This document shows positions 15,866 to 24,185 of a stretch of DNA of 64,000 bases, one piece after another. This stretch comes from Streptomyces lavendofoliae (GTDB lineage Bacteria; Actinomycetota; Actinomycetes; Streptomycetales; Streptomycetaceae). The position numbers were made by a program, and so were the translations under genes. Location: assembly GCF_014649735.1 (NCBI RefSeq), contig NZ_BMTP01000010.1, positions 124,001 to 188,000 of the forward strand. The letters run 5' to 3'. The notes under the pieces were generated by a model. The model did no database searches. It saw only the letters and a program-made list of their open reading frames with translations, and had not been told where the DNA came from. Within the stretch, counting starts at the first letter, position 1, and each line of letters opens with the position of its first letter.

Positions 15866-16843
15866 TCAGGCCGCCGACGGCGTGTAGTGGGCGGCGTCGT
15901 CACCCTCCACCGTGCGACTGCGGCCGCCGTCGACGCCCACCGGTACGTCCCCGGCGACCGTGACGCGGTGCAGCAGGCGCGGCAGGTCGCCGTAGTCGTC
16001 GGGGGCGTAGTGCTGGGTGACCCGGTTGTCGAACAGCACCAGGTCGCCCGGGTTCCAGGCGATCCGTACGACGTTCTCGGGCCGGATCACGTAGGACTGG
16101 AGCAGCCTCAGCAGGTCACGGGACTCGGCCGGACCGAATCCGAGGAGGCTCTGCGCGAACCCCCCGATGAACAGGCCCCGCTCCCCGCTCTCCGGGTGGA
16201 CGCGCACCACCGGGTGGGCGGTCCGGTACCGGCGTGACACGAACCGCCTGCGGTGCTCGGCCGCCTTCTCGTTCCTCGGCTCCGCGTAGTCGTGGGCGTT
16301 GGTGTGGACCGCCCACAGCCGGTCGGCGAGCTCCCGCAGGGGCTCGGGCAGGTCCCGGTACGCGGCGGCAGCGTTGGCGATCAGTGTGTCGCCCCCGTAC
16401 GGCGGGACGACCAGGGCGCGCAGGGTGGACGCCTTCGGGGGAGTGCGGACGAAGGTGACGTCCGTGTGCCAGTGGTTCGCCCTGATGCCCTCGTCCCCGT
16501 CGACGGGCAGGATGTTCGGCTGCCCGTCGACCGACGGGACGGTGGGGTGGGCGGTGGTCAGCTCCCCGAAGAGGGACGCGAAGCGCAACTGCCCGGCGTC
16601 GTCGAGGTGCTGGTTCCGGAAGACGAGCGCCTTGTGCTCCCGCAGCGCGGCGTCGACCGCGTGGACCGTCCCGGGGCTCAGCTCGCCGGCCAGGTCCAGG
16701 CCGCGGACCTCGGCGCCGATGCGCCCGCCGATGCGGCGGATCTCGACACCGCCCGGTGTGCTCGGAGTGCTCGGTGTGTCCCGTGTGCCGGGTGTGCTCG
16801 CCGTTCTCGGAACGGCGGACGCGGCGGGGGTCGTGGTCGTCAT
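15866..16843 (-). CDS. TauD/TfdA-family Fe(II)/2-oxoglutarate dioxygenase
   Basis: The 325-residue protein shows the TauD metal-binding pattern: HWHTDVTF supplies the HxD pair and the distal His lies in PRLLHRVTVAGDVP, with the 2-oxoglutarate-binding Arg just after it. GDLVLFDNRVTQHYAPDDYG is the conserved C-terminal segment. Family members hydroxylate taurine, alkyl sulfonates or sulfate esters to release sulfite or sulfate. As the last gene of the ABC-transporter operon it most likely attacks an imported organosulfur compound. ATG at 16843 gives MTTTTPAASA with a Ser/Thr/Pro-rich linker of about 30 residues that has no counterpart in the family; the conserved part starts at VEIRRIGGRIGAEVRGLDL. 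Confidence 0.88.
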   Translation of the reverse strand: MTTTTPAASAVPRTASTPGTRDTPSTPSTPGGVEIRRIGGRIGAEVRGLDLAGELSPGTVHAVDAALREHKALVFRNQHLDDAGQLRFASLFGELTTAHPTVPSVDGQPNILPVDGDEGIRANHWHTDVTFVRTPPKASTLRALVVPPYGGDTLIANAAAAYRDLPEPLRELADRLWAVHTNAHDYAEPRNEKAAEHRRRFVSRRYRTAHPVVRVHPESGERGLFIGGFAQSLLGFGPAESRDLLRLLQSYVIRPENVVRIAWNPGDLVLFDNRVTQHYAPDDYGDLPRLLHRVTVAGDVPVGVDGGRSRTVEGDDAAHYTPSAA

Positions 16844-16938
16844 GGGGCTGTCCTCTCGTCGGTCGGGTCGATGGCCCGGATGAGGCGGGGTGGGCGGGTG
16901 GGGTCGGGGGGAAGGGGGGGGCCGGCCGCGCCCGTGCG

Positions 16939-18282
16939 TCAGACGGCCAAGGGCTCGTGGGCACGGGCGGCTGGCCTGGCCAGTCCGTAGTGCTCGCGCA
17001 GGGTGTGTCCGGCGTACTCGGTGCGGAACAGGCCGCGAGCCTGGAGGACGGGGACGACCTGGTCGACGAAGTGGTCGAGCCCGCGGGGCAGGTGGGGCGG
17101 CATGATGTTGAAGCCGTCGGCGGCTCCCCGGGTGAACCACTCCTGGAGTTCGTCGGCGATCTGCTCGGGAGTACCCGCCACCACGCGGTGGCCGCGCCCG
17201 CCCCCGAGCCGGGCGATCAGTTCCCGCAGGGTGAGTCCCTCCCGGCGGCCGAGGTCCGCGACGAGCGCGAAGCGGCTCCTGTTGCCGTTGATGTCCCGCT
17301 CGTCCGGCAGGTCGGGCAGCGGTCCGTCCAGCGGCAGGCCGGTCAGGTCGGTGCCGAGCATTCCGGACAGCTGCGCCAGTCCGTACTCGGGCACCTGAAG
17401 CTCGGTCAACTCCCTTTCGAGGGCTCGGGCCTCCGCCTCGGTGGAGCCGATGACGGGGCAGATGCCGGGCAGGATGCGCACCGCGTCCTGCGCCCGCCCG
17501 TACCGCGCCAGCCGGGCGCGCAGGTCCGCGGCGAACGCCCGCGCGCCGGACAGGGTCTGCTGCGCGGTGAAGACCGCCTCCGCGTGGCGTGCCGCGAACT
17601 CCTTGCCGTCCTCCGAGGAACCCGCCTGCACCAGCAGCGGGCGGCCCTGCGGGGACCGGGGCACGTTGAGGGGGCCGCGCACCCGGAAGTGGGTACCCCG
17701 GTGGTCGATGGGCCGGACCTTGTCGGGGTCCGCGTACACCCCGGCCGCCCGGTCCAGGACGATCGCGTCGTCGTCCCAGCTGTCCCACAGCTTCACCGCG
17801 ACATCGACGAACTCCCGTGCCCGCTCGTACCGCAGGCCGTGTTCCAGGTGCTCGTCGCGGCCGAAGTTGCGGGCCTCGTCGGCCGAGCCCGAGGTCACGA
17901 TGTTCCATCCCGCCCGGCCGCCGCTGAGGTGGTCGAGGGAGGCGAACGCCCGGGCCGTGGGATACGGCTCGTTGAACGTGGTCGAGACGGTGGCGATGAG
18001 CCCGATGTGCCGGGTGGCGGTGGCGAGCGCCGCCAGCAGCGTCAGCGGCTCGAAGCCTCCCAGCGCGTTGTACCGGACGTCGCCCCACAGGGCCAGTCCG
18101 TCGGCGAGGAACACCGAGTCCAGCAAGCCGCGTTCGGCGGTCCTGGCCAGCTCCTGGAAGTACGCCGGGTCGGTGACGCGTTCGGGCGAGGTGGACGGGT
18201 GCCGCCAGGCGGCGTCGTGGTGGCCGGCGTTCATGAGGAAGGCGTTGAGGTGCAGCTGGCGGGGCGGTGGTGTCGGGGGCAC
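16939..18282 (-). CDS. LLM-class flavin-dependent monooxygenase (NtaA/SnaA/DszA type)
   Basis: The 447-residue protein belongs to the NtaA/SnaA/DszA branch of the bacterial-luciferase superfamily: QLHLNAFLMNAGHHDAAWRH at the N-terminus, the FNEPYPTARAFASLDHLSGG stretch and RAGWNIVTSGSADEARNFG, all branch signatures. Members use FMNH2 and oxygen to cleave C-N or C-S bonds. In a sulfonate operon it probably desulfonates or oxidises an organosulfur compound after import; a partner flavin reductase is not in this operon. The GTG at 18282 is selected because GAAGGA precedes it and the upstream frame is Pro/Ala-rich filler. It lies between the permease gene and the TauD gene on the same strand. Confidence 0.9.
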   Translation of the reverse strand: MPPTPPPRQLHLNAFLMNAGHHDAAWRHPSTSPERVTDPAYFQELARTAERGLLDSVFLADGLALWGDVRYNALGGFEPLTLLAALATATRHIGLIATVSTTFNEPYPTARAFASLDHLSGGRAGWNIVTSGSADEARNFGRDEHLEHGLRYERAREFVDVAVKLWDSWDDDAIVLDRAAGVYADPDKVRPIDHRGTHFRVRGPLNVPRSPQGRPLLVQAGSSEDGKEFAARHAEAVFTAQQTLSGARAFAADLRARLARYGRAQDAVRILPGICPVIGSTEAEARALERELTELQVPEYGLAQLSGMLGTDLTGLPLDGPLPDLPDERDINGNRSRFALVADLGRREGLTLRELIARLGGGRGHRVVAGTPEQIADELQEWFTRGAADGFNIMPPHLPRGLDHFVDQVVPVLQARGLFRTEYAGHTLREHYGLARPAARAHEPLAV

Positions 18283-18468
18283 GGTGGTGTCCTTCGGGGG
18301 TGCTGGGGCGGGAGGCGCGGGGGAGTCCGCGGCAGGCCGGTGGGGCCGTGGCCCGGCGGGTCCATGGGCGCCCATCGGGCGTTCGGCGGGGCGTTCTCGG
18401 GGCCGAGGCGGCCGGTGGGGCCGGTGGGGCCGGTGTGCGGAAGCGGTCGGGGCGGGGCGGCGCGGCGG

Positions 18469-19437
18469 TCAGCCGCCGACCGGTGACCGCCACGCGCCGA
18501 TCCGGCGTTCCAGGGCGACGAGGAACTGGTTGAAGGCGACGCCGATCGCGGAGATCGTGATGATCCCGGCGTACATCTGGGGGATGGCGAAGTTGTACTG
18601 CGAGGCGTTGATCAGGTAACCGAGCCCCGCCTTCGCACCGATCATCTCGGCCGCCACCAGGACCAGGACGGACACCGCCCCGGCCAGCCTGATGCCGGTG
18701 AACACCGAGGGCACGGAGGCCGGCAGGATCACCTTCTGGAACAGCCGCGCCGGCGGCAGGTCCAGCGACCGGGCCAGCCGCAGCAGTGTCGGGTCCACGG
18801 TCCGGACGGCGCTGATGGTGCTGAGCAGCACCGGCCAGGCGCAGGCGTACACGACGATCGAGATCTTGGACGTCTCGCCGATGCCGAGCAGCAGTACGAA
18901 CACCGGCAGCAGCGCCAGCGCGGCGGTGTTGCGGAACACCTCCAGCAGCGGCCCGAGGAGATCGGCCACGCGGCGGTACCAGCCGATCAGCAGGCCCAGG
19001 GGCACCGCGACGCCCACCGCGATCCCGAACCCGGTGAGGGAACGGCTCAGGCTGGCCAGCGTGTGGTCGGCGAGCTGCCCGTCGGCGGCCAGCCGCCACC
19101 ACGCCACGGCGACCTCGCTGAAGGGCGGCAGGAACGTGCGGTCCACCAGCTCCAGCCGGGGAGCGGTCTCCCACAGCACCAGCAGGGCCACGATCGCGAC
19201 GGATCGGACGCCTGCCCTGACGGCCCCGTACGCCGCCCTGCGGGCGGTCGACCGCAGCCTCCCGCCGAGTGACGGGGCATGGCCGGCCGGCGGCGCGACC
19301 GGGCCCTTGCGGACGGACGGTGCCGGGCCGGGGCCATCCGCGGCTGCGGCGGCGCCGGTGGTGGCGGAACCGGGGCGGGTACGGGGGGCGCCCGAACCCG
19401 TGCCGGTGCCGGTGGCGATGTCGGTCACGGAACTCAT
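18469..19437 (-). CDS. ABC transporter permease, SsuC/TauC type
   Basis: The protein has 322 residues. After a Gly/Pro-rich N-terminus of about 70 residues come six hydrophobic segments (for example VRSVAIVALLVLWET, LTGFGIAVGVAVPLGLLIGW, ALALLPVFVLLLGIG). The coupling EAA loop is RSLDLPPARLFQKVILPASV, close to the consensus EAA---G---------I-LP. It forms the membrane channel for sulfonate/nitrate-type uptake together with the ATPase whose gene it overlaps by 4 bp (ATGA). The C-terminal segment MIGAKAGLGYLINASQYNFA is typical of SsuC/TauC. Confidence 0.92.
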   Translation of the reverse strand: MSSVTDIATGTGTGSGAPRTRPGSATTGAAAAADGPGPAPSVRKGPVAPPAGHAPSLGGRLRSTARRAAYGAVRAGVRSVAIVALLVLWETAPRLELVDRTFLPPFSEVAVAWWRLAADGQLADHTLASLSRSLTGFGIAVGVAVPLGLLIGWYRRVADLLGPLLEVFRNTAALALLPVFVLLLGIGETSKISIVVYACAWPVLLSTISAVRTVDPTLLRLARSLDLPPARLFQKVILPASVPSVFTGIRLAGAVSVLVLVAAEMIGAKAGLGYLINASQYNFAIPQMYAGIITISAIGVAFNQFLVALERRIGAWRSPVGG

Positions 19438-20297
19438 AGGACGGCCTCCTGCCTTTCCTCCTGCTGGGCCCTGGACACCTCGTCGCGCAGCAGGGACCAG
19501 ATCCGGTGCCGGTACCGCGCGAACCCGGGACTGGACCGCGGGTCGTCGCCGCTCGTCGGGGCGGGCAGGTCGATGGGGACGACCTCCTTGACGCGGCCGG
19601 GCCGCGAGGTCATCACCGCCACCCGCTGCCCCAGGTGGACGGCTTCGTCGATGCCGTGGGTGATGAACACGATCGTCTTGCCGGTGCGCTGCCAGATCCG
19701 CAGCAGCTCGTCCTGGAGGGACTCCCGGGTCTGAGCGTCCAGCGCCGCGAACGGCTCGTCCATCAGCAGGACGTCCGGGTCGTACGCCAGGCTGCGGGCG
19801 ATCGCGACCCGCTGGCGCATGCCGCCCGACAGTTCGTGCGGATGGCGTCCCTCGAAGCCCGCCAGGCCCACCAGGTCCAGGAACTCGCGGGCCCGCGCCG
19901 CCCGTTCGCGCCGGGGCACGCCGATGGCCTCCAGCCCGAACTCGACGTTGCCCTGGGCGGTGCGCCAGGGGAGCAGGGCGTACTGCTGGAAGACGATGCC
20001 GCGGTCGAGGCCGGGGCCGGTGACCGGCGCCCCGTCCAGCAGGATGCTGCCGGAGGTGGGGCGGGTCAGGCCCCCGAGCAGGTCCAGCAGGGTCGACTTG
20101 CCGCAGCCGCTGGGGCCCACGACGACGAGGAACTCCCCGGCCCCCACCGTCAGGCCGATGCCGTCGAGGGCGGTGGCCACCGTCCGGGTGCCGTCCTCGG
20201 CCTTGACGGGGAACTCCTTGCGTACGTCCCGGAGCACGATCCTGGCGGTGTGCTCCGTTGTGTGCGCGGTCTCCCGCTCGGTCGTGTGCTCGGCCAT
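19434..20297 (-). CDS. ABC transporter ATP-binding protein, SsuB/TauB type
   Basis: The 287-residue ATPase has a Walker A GPSGCGKST, a Q-loop region IVFQQYALLPWRT, the ABC signature LSGGMRQRVAIARSLA, the Walker B VLLMDEPFAALD and the H-loop THGIDEAV. It energises the permease and binding protein of this operon. ATG at 20297 is preferred because GGGAGG lies eight bases before it; a GTG at 20306 overlaps the binding-protein stop as GTGA and is a possible alternative. The stop overlaps the permease start. The extra N-terminal 20 residues are Thr/His/Glu rich and not part of the domain. Confidence 0.94.
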   Translation of the reverse strand: MAEHTTERETAHTTEHTARIVLRDVRKEFPVKAEDGTRTVATALDGIGLTVGAGEFLVVVGPSGCGKSTLLDLLGGLTRPTSGSILLDGAPVTGPGLDRGIVFQQYALLPWRTAQGNVEFGLEAIGVPRRERAARAREFLDLVGLAGFEGRHPHELSGGMRQRVAIARSLAYDPDVLLMDEPFAALDAQTRESLQDELLRIWQRTGKTIVFITHGIDEAVHLGQRVAVMTSRPGRVKEVVPIDLPAPTSGDDPRSSPGFARYRHRIWSLLRDEVSRAQQEERQEAVL

Positions 20298-20302
20298 GGT
20301 CC

Positions 20303-21382
20303 TCACCTCCCGCTCGCCGTCGCCGTCGCCGGCGCCGTCGCCGTGGCGGGCGAGGCGGTGGCGGAGGCGTTGAAGTCGTTGGTGTACAGGGCGCCGAGCC
20401 GTACCCGGTCGCGCTCGATGTCACCGCGCTCCGCCAGCCAGTCGACCCAGAGCCCCAGCTCCTCGCCGGTGATGCGTCCGCCGGGCTCGGCCACGCCGTA
20501 CGACTTCCAGTACCGCAGGGCGGCGAGGTCCTCGTTGCGCCGGCGCTTGCGCACGATCCGCGTCATCCGGGCGACCACCTCCTCGCGCGGCGTGTCGCGG
20601 GACCAGTCCAGCGCCCGGCCCACCCCGGTGACGAACGTCCGTACGGTGCCGGGGTTCTGCCGGAGGAAGCGCTCGGTCATGACGTACGTCCCGGCGCTGA
20701 ACGAGCCCAGGAGCCGGTGGTCGGTGAACAACTGGCGCAGGCCGCCCGTCGCCAGCGCCTTGTCCCGCAGCACGCCGCTCAGCACGGCGACGTCGATCTG
20801 CTTCTGGCGCAGGGTCTGCTCGGTGTTCACCGGTGGGACGACCAGGGCCTCGACCTTGTCGGCGTCCGCCGCCGACAGGCCGCCGCGCCGGAGATAGATG
20901 TCCAGCATGGCCTCGGAGTGCGCGCCGAGGGTGTTCATGCCGACCTTCTTGCCGATCAGGTCGCGGGCGGACCGGATCGGGCTGTCGGCGCGTACGTAGT
21001 AGCCGCTGTACGCCTGCTCGTCGGAGCCGTAGTAGCTGATGACCGCCTTGATGGGCGCGCCGCCTGCGGCGAGCTTCACCACCGCGCCGTTGAAGGCGCC
21101 GCCGAAGTCGGTCTGGCCGGTGGCGGCCGACTGGATGTCCTGCGGACCGCTGATGGTGTTGCCCACCCACTCCAGCTCGACGTCCTCCAGGTAGCCGAGG
21201 TCCTGCGCCAGTTCGGCGGGGGTGACCTGGCCGGTCCAGCCCTGGTAGCGGAGCTTCCTGGTGCCGCCCCCGGCGGACGGGCCGCCGCCCACGGCCGTGC
21301 CGCAGCCGACCGTGACCGCCGAGAGACCGAGCAGGGCGAGGAAACGGCGCCGGTTGACCGGGGGCGGGGACAGCGTGCTCAT
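20303..21382 (-). CDS. Tat-exported lipoprotein, sulfonate/nitrate-type ABC substrate-binding protein
   Basis: The N-terminus reads PPVNRRRFLALLGLSAVTVG then CG: a twin-arginine motif, a short hydrophobic helix and a lipobox with Cys, so it is probably exported folded and anchored to the membrane. The 359-residue protein has the SsuA/NrtA/TauA pattern: LRYQGWTGQVTPAELAQDLG, then VGNTISGPQDIQSAATGQTD and LIGKKVGMNTLGAHSEAML. It should bind an alkanesulfonate-like anion. It is the first structural gene of the operon and lies about 200 bp downstream of a cysteine-ending leader peptide, so its expression is likely tuned by cysteine supply. A Thr/Ala/Ser tail of about 20 residues follows the domain. 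Confidence 0.9.
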   Translation of the reverse strand: MSTLSPPPVNRRRFLALLGLSAVTVGCGTAVGGGPSAGGGTRKLRYQGWTGQVTPAELAQDLGYLEDVELEWVGNTISGPQDIQSAATGQTDFGGAFNGAVVKLAAGGAPIKAVISYYGSDEQAYSGYYVRADSPIRSARDLIGKKVGMNTLGAHSEAMLDIYLRRGGLSAADADKVEALVVPPVNTEQTLRQKQIDVAVLSGVLRDKALATGGLRQLFTDHRLLGSFSAGTYVMTERFLRQNPGTVRTFVTGVGRALDWSRDTPREEVVARMTRIVRKRRRNEDLAALRYWKSYGVAEPGGRITGEELGLWVDWLAERGDIERDRVRLGALYTNDFNASATASPATATAPATATASGR

Positions 21383-21583
21383 GGGAACGTCCTGTTCGAA
21401 GGTGCGGGGCTGCGCGCGGCCGGGTACGGCCACGCGGTCGTCGCCGTGGGGACGGAAAAGGGAGGAAGGGGGAGCGCGCGCCGGCGCCACCGTGCGGGCT
21501 GCGCGGCCGGATCAGGGACCGCAAGCGGGGGCGGCGGGGGCGTGAGGAACGGGCGGGTCGGGGCGGTCGGGCCCCGCGGGCGC

Positions 21584-21676
21584 CTAACAGCCGCAGAGGT
21601 CGAACGCACAGAGGGCGCCTGCGTACCGTCGGAGATCGACGTGCCGCCGCGCGGAGAAGTTCGCTGACTGGCTCAC
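21584..21676 (-). CDS. Cysteine-rich leader peptide of the sulfur operon
   Basis: A 30-residue frame begins at GTG 21676 and ends at TAG 21584. It contains ARRHVDLRRYAGALC and ends CAFDLCGC with Cys at positions 23, 28 and 30. Small ORFs of the form RRHVDLxRVAxALC upstream of sulfur-assimilation and sulfonate genes are known in actinobacteria, where ribosome stalling or passage at Cys codons is thought to couple expression to cysteine supply. A TTGACG box with CAGCGT 17 bases downstream would place the transcription start close to the GTG, so this could be a leaderless message. The downstream 200 bases before the binding protein are GC-rich and may fold. I am confident it is a real leader peptide; the mechanism is inferred. 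Confidence 0.75.
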   Translation of the reverse strand: MSQSANFSARRHVDLRRYAGALCAFDLCGC

Positions 21677-21682
21677 GTCCAC

Positions 21683-21711
21683 GACGCTGGCAGGGGGCGC
21701 CGGACGCGTCA
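21683..21711 (-). promoter_or_regulatory. Putative promoter of the sulfur-scavenging operon
   Basis: On the minus strand TTGACG (21711-21706) is followed after 17 bases by CAGCGT (21688-21683), seven bases before the leader-peptide GTG. The -35 box is good, the -10 box is weak; together with the short distance this suggests a leaderless or nearly leaderless transcript. Confidence 0.4.
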
Positions 21712-22263
21712 ATGCGGGCAACGGGCCCGTCTCACGTTGTGCACGCACCGCCATGTGCCCGCAGTGCGCCGTTCACACGACGCCGCGGCCGACGGGGTAC
21801 CGGGGCGGCGTCAGCGGTCCCGTCACGGTCCGGCCGGGCGAGCCGCCCCGGGCCCTGACCGCTCGCCCCTGCCCCCGGCCCCCGGCCCCCGGCCGCTCAC
21901 CGCGCCTCCGGCTCCGCCTGCTGGCCCGCCGGGGGCGACAGGCGCGGGGCCGGCGGCGGCGTGCCGGCGCCCTTCCGGCGGCTGCTTCCGGCGACGCCGC
22001 GACCGGGAGGTGCTTCGCCACCGCGAAGGGCCTCGCGGCGGTGGCGGCACCCGCGACGGACGGCGTCCTCGGCACCCTGGCCGAGCTGCTGCGGGACGAC
22101 GACGCCCTGGTGCGGGGGCCGCCGACGAGCGGAAGGCGAGGAGCCACCGCACTGTCCGCCACACGCCAGATGAGCGATGAACCGCCCGCGGGGCACCCGA
22201 ATGCCCCGGCGCGTCACCCCGATGACGCGCACCCGGACCACGATTCGCGGCGTTAGGGGGAAC
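21712..22263. other. 552-bp stretch without a convincing gene; contains tandem hairpins
   Basis: Long open frames exist on both strands but are Arg/Pro/Ala filler with no family-like motif. The only clear structure is a pair of hairpins: GGGGCA/TGCCCC (22190-22207) and GCGTCA/TGACGC (22211-22228), just before the small coupled frame at 22264. They could be a terminator pair or a leader structure. Confidence 0.5.
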
Positions 22264-22368
22264 ATGACCGCAGCGCAGCTGATCATCCCCTTCCCCCGGA
22301 ACCCCGCCGGAGGCGGGGGACTTCCCGCTCACGAACCACCGTGCCGGGAACCCCGGACGGGACCGTGA
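22264..22368 (+). CDS. Small hypothetical protein translationally coupled to a DUF2637 protein
   Basis: A 34-residue frame starts MTAAQLIIPFPRNPAGGGG and has a purine-rich AGGGGG just before its ATG. Its TGA shares a base with the ATG of the next gene (TGATG). That coupling is the main evidence that it is translated. No function can be proposed; it could be a regulatory leader for the membrane protein. Confidence 0.4.
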   Translation: MTAAQLIIPFPRNPAGGGGLPAHEPPCREPRTGP

Positions 22369-23213
22369 TGTACGAGTCATCCAGCCGCTTCCACCAGCCC
22401 CAGGAACCGGGCCGACCGATCCACGGCCACGACGACGAGGCGGCCGGCCGCCCGGCGGCCGCCTCGTTCGACGCCCTGGACGACACCGCCTGGGACGAGG
22501 AACTGGCACATCTCCTGTGGGAGTCAGACCCGGCCCGGGACCGGGAAGGCCCACCCGCCACCGTCCTCGCCGGCACCCCGGCGACGTACGGCGACGCTCA
22601 CCCCATGGCGGGGCTCCAGCAGATCACCGCCGAACTCGCCCCGCTGCGCCACCCCTTGCCGAGCCACCGCCGGACGCCGCCGAAGAGGCAGGCCGTCACC
22701 CTCCTGCGCGGCGGGAGCCTCCTCATCGCGGCGCTCACCGCCGTCATCGCCCCCATGGTCAGCGTCTACGGCGGCATGGTCACCTACGAACCCCTGCTGC
22801 GCAACGCCGTCCGGCCCGGTGCCTCCGCCGGTGTGGTCCGGTGGTGGCCCCTCCTGGTGCACGGCCCGTGGCTGGTCGCGTCCCTCTCCATCCTCGGCGC
22901 GGCGTTCCACCGCCGGCGCGCCACCCACTCGTGGTCCGCCGTCCTGCTCTTCTCGACCATCGCCATGATGCTGTGCGTCGCGCAGGCGCCGAGGACCCCG
23001 CTCGACGCGACCGCCGCCGCGCTGCCCGCCGTGGCCGCCCTGGCCTGCTTCCAGCAGCTCGTACGGCAGATCACCCTGACGAGACCGCCCCGGCGGACCA
23101 CGCCCCGCCACCGCGACGCGACGCCTCCGCCCCGGCAGCCCGGACCACCCGGCCGGACACCTCCGGCCGGTGCGGCGGCCCCGGGCCACGGGGGCGCAAC
23201 ATCCGGCCGGTGA
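22368..23213 (+). CDS. DUF2637-type membrane protein
   Basis: The 281-residue protein has a hydrophilic N-terminus of about 110 residues and then four hydrophobic segments: GGSLLIAALTAVIAPMVSVY, WWPLLVHGPWLVASLSILGA, SAVLLFSTIAMMLCVAQAP and AAALPAVAALACFQQLV. This matches the DUF2637 family, common in Streptomyces chromosomes and plasmids and related to Spd-type spread proteins of conjugative elements. ATG at 22368 is chosen because it is coupled to the preceding frame; an in-frame upstream ATG at 22341 exists. The C-terminal 40 residues are Pro/Arg/Gly rich. A residual link to an integrated element is possible but no other element genes are seen nearby. Confidence 0.7.
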   Translation: MYESSSRFHQPQEPGRPIHGHDDEAAGRPAAASFDALDDTAWDEELAHLLWESDPARDREGPPATVLAGTPATYGDAHPMAGLQQITAELAPLRHPLPSHRRTPPKRQAVTLLRGGSLLIAALTAVIAPMVSVYGGMVTYEPLLRNAVRPGASAGVVRWWPLLVHGPWLVASLSILGAAFHRRRATHSWSAVLLFSTIAMMLCVAQAPRTPLDATAAALPAVAALACFQQLVRQITLTRPPRRTTPRHRDATPPPRQPGPPGRTPPAGAAAPGHGGATSGR

Positions 23214-23403
23214 CCGGTCATCGCCTCCCCCGCGCACCGTCGGCACCTACCGCCAGGCGCACCGCGCGGAGCTCTCCGCCCCCGCCGTAACCGCCCCCGG
23301 CCATGGACGCCCCGGCGCCCGCCGGCGCGTACCGCGCCCCCGCGCCCGCCCCGGCGCCGCCGCCCGTACCAGACGGGGCGCCGGCCACCGGCCATCACCA
23401 GCC

Positions 23404-23859
23404 ATGGGCGCCCGGAACGCGTCCGCCGAAACGGCCGGGAAGTGGGGCTCGCCCGTCTGGTACAACGGCACGGAGTCGGCCGTGCCGTGGACCTTCTCGC
23501 TGCACACCTCCACCGGCTGGTCGAGCCGGATGGGCGTGTCCTTCACCTCGGGCCTCGGCACGGGCGGGCCCAGTCCCGTGCAGACCAGCGTCAGCCTCAC
23601 CATCTCCGGCCAGATCAGCTACGACCTGCGCCAGGACCTCGGCAACAGCCTGCTGATCACCGTGCCCTCACGGCACTACGGCTGGGTGGCGCTCTCCGAG
23701 CTGGCGACGAAGGTGTCCGGCGAGTGGACCTTCGACGCGAACGGCTTCCCCTGGAAGGTGACGGACACCGTCACCGTCCCGCTGAAGAGCGACGACCAGG
23801 GCCGGTCCAGCATCTACCTGGCCCGGACCAGCCCCGAGTTCACCTCCTGCCAGTCCTGA
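23404..23859 (+). CDS. Beta-rich, probably secreted-type protein lacking a signal peptide (possible 5' truncated gene)
   Basis: The frame encodes 151 residues with alternating hydrophobic/polar strands: WYNGTESAVPWTFSLHTST, GVSFTSGLGTGG, VQTSVSLTISGQISYDL, KVTDTVTVPLKSDDQGRSS. Codon use is normal for the genome and the run of beta strands looks like a real fold, with low Lys/Arg content typical of exported proteins. But no signal peptide precedes it: upstream in-frame sequence is Arg/Pro filler, and no ribosome site precedes ATG at 23404. I take it as a gene that lost its 5' end, or one with a start that I cannot see. Function unknown. Confidence 0.45.
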   Translation: MGARNASAETAGKWGSPVWYNGTESAVPWTFSLHTSTGWSSRMGVSFTSGLGTGGPSPVQTSVSLTISGQISYDLRQDLGNSLLITVPSRHYGWVALSELATKVSGEWTFDANGFPWKVTDTVTVPLKSDDQGRSSIYLARTSPEFTSCQS

Positions 23860-23985
23860 CCGCCGGTGCCGAACCGCCGACGACCCACCTCTGACACCGC
23901 TGAACCATCCCTGAACGCCCGCGCCGCGCGGCGGGGGGCCCGGACGGCCAGGCAGCCGCCCGGGCCCCTTCAGGGCCATTCGTTT

Positions 23986-24013
23986 GGATCACTCCCGAAA
24001 CAGGGAGTGATCC
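23986..24013. terminator. Perfect 11-bp hairpin GGATCACTCCC/GGGAGTGATCC
   Basis: The two arms are exact complements around the loop GAAACA. The AT content is higher than in neighbouring hairpins. It could terminate the upstream gene, or be a terminal inverted repeat left by a mobile element. Confidence 0.6.
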
Positions 24014-24185
24014 AGCTTGAGGAACTCGCGCCTTCGAGGCACTGGAAGACGACGATGGACGGCCGGTCGAGGCGTCACGCTCGGTGGTTCATACCCTGGC
24101 CTCACAGGTCACTCACCCGGCCGGGGGAGAGAGATCGTTCCGGCGGCCGACGCCACGGGGCCGCACTCGATGCGACGTTCAGGAC

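Noticed and set aside
21753..22256. Plus-strand frame of 167 codons in the gap after the sulfur operon
   Set aside because: The product is Pro/Arg/Ala-rich, no ribosome site or homology is visible, and two other frames are also open; I left the region as non-coding.
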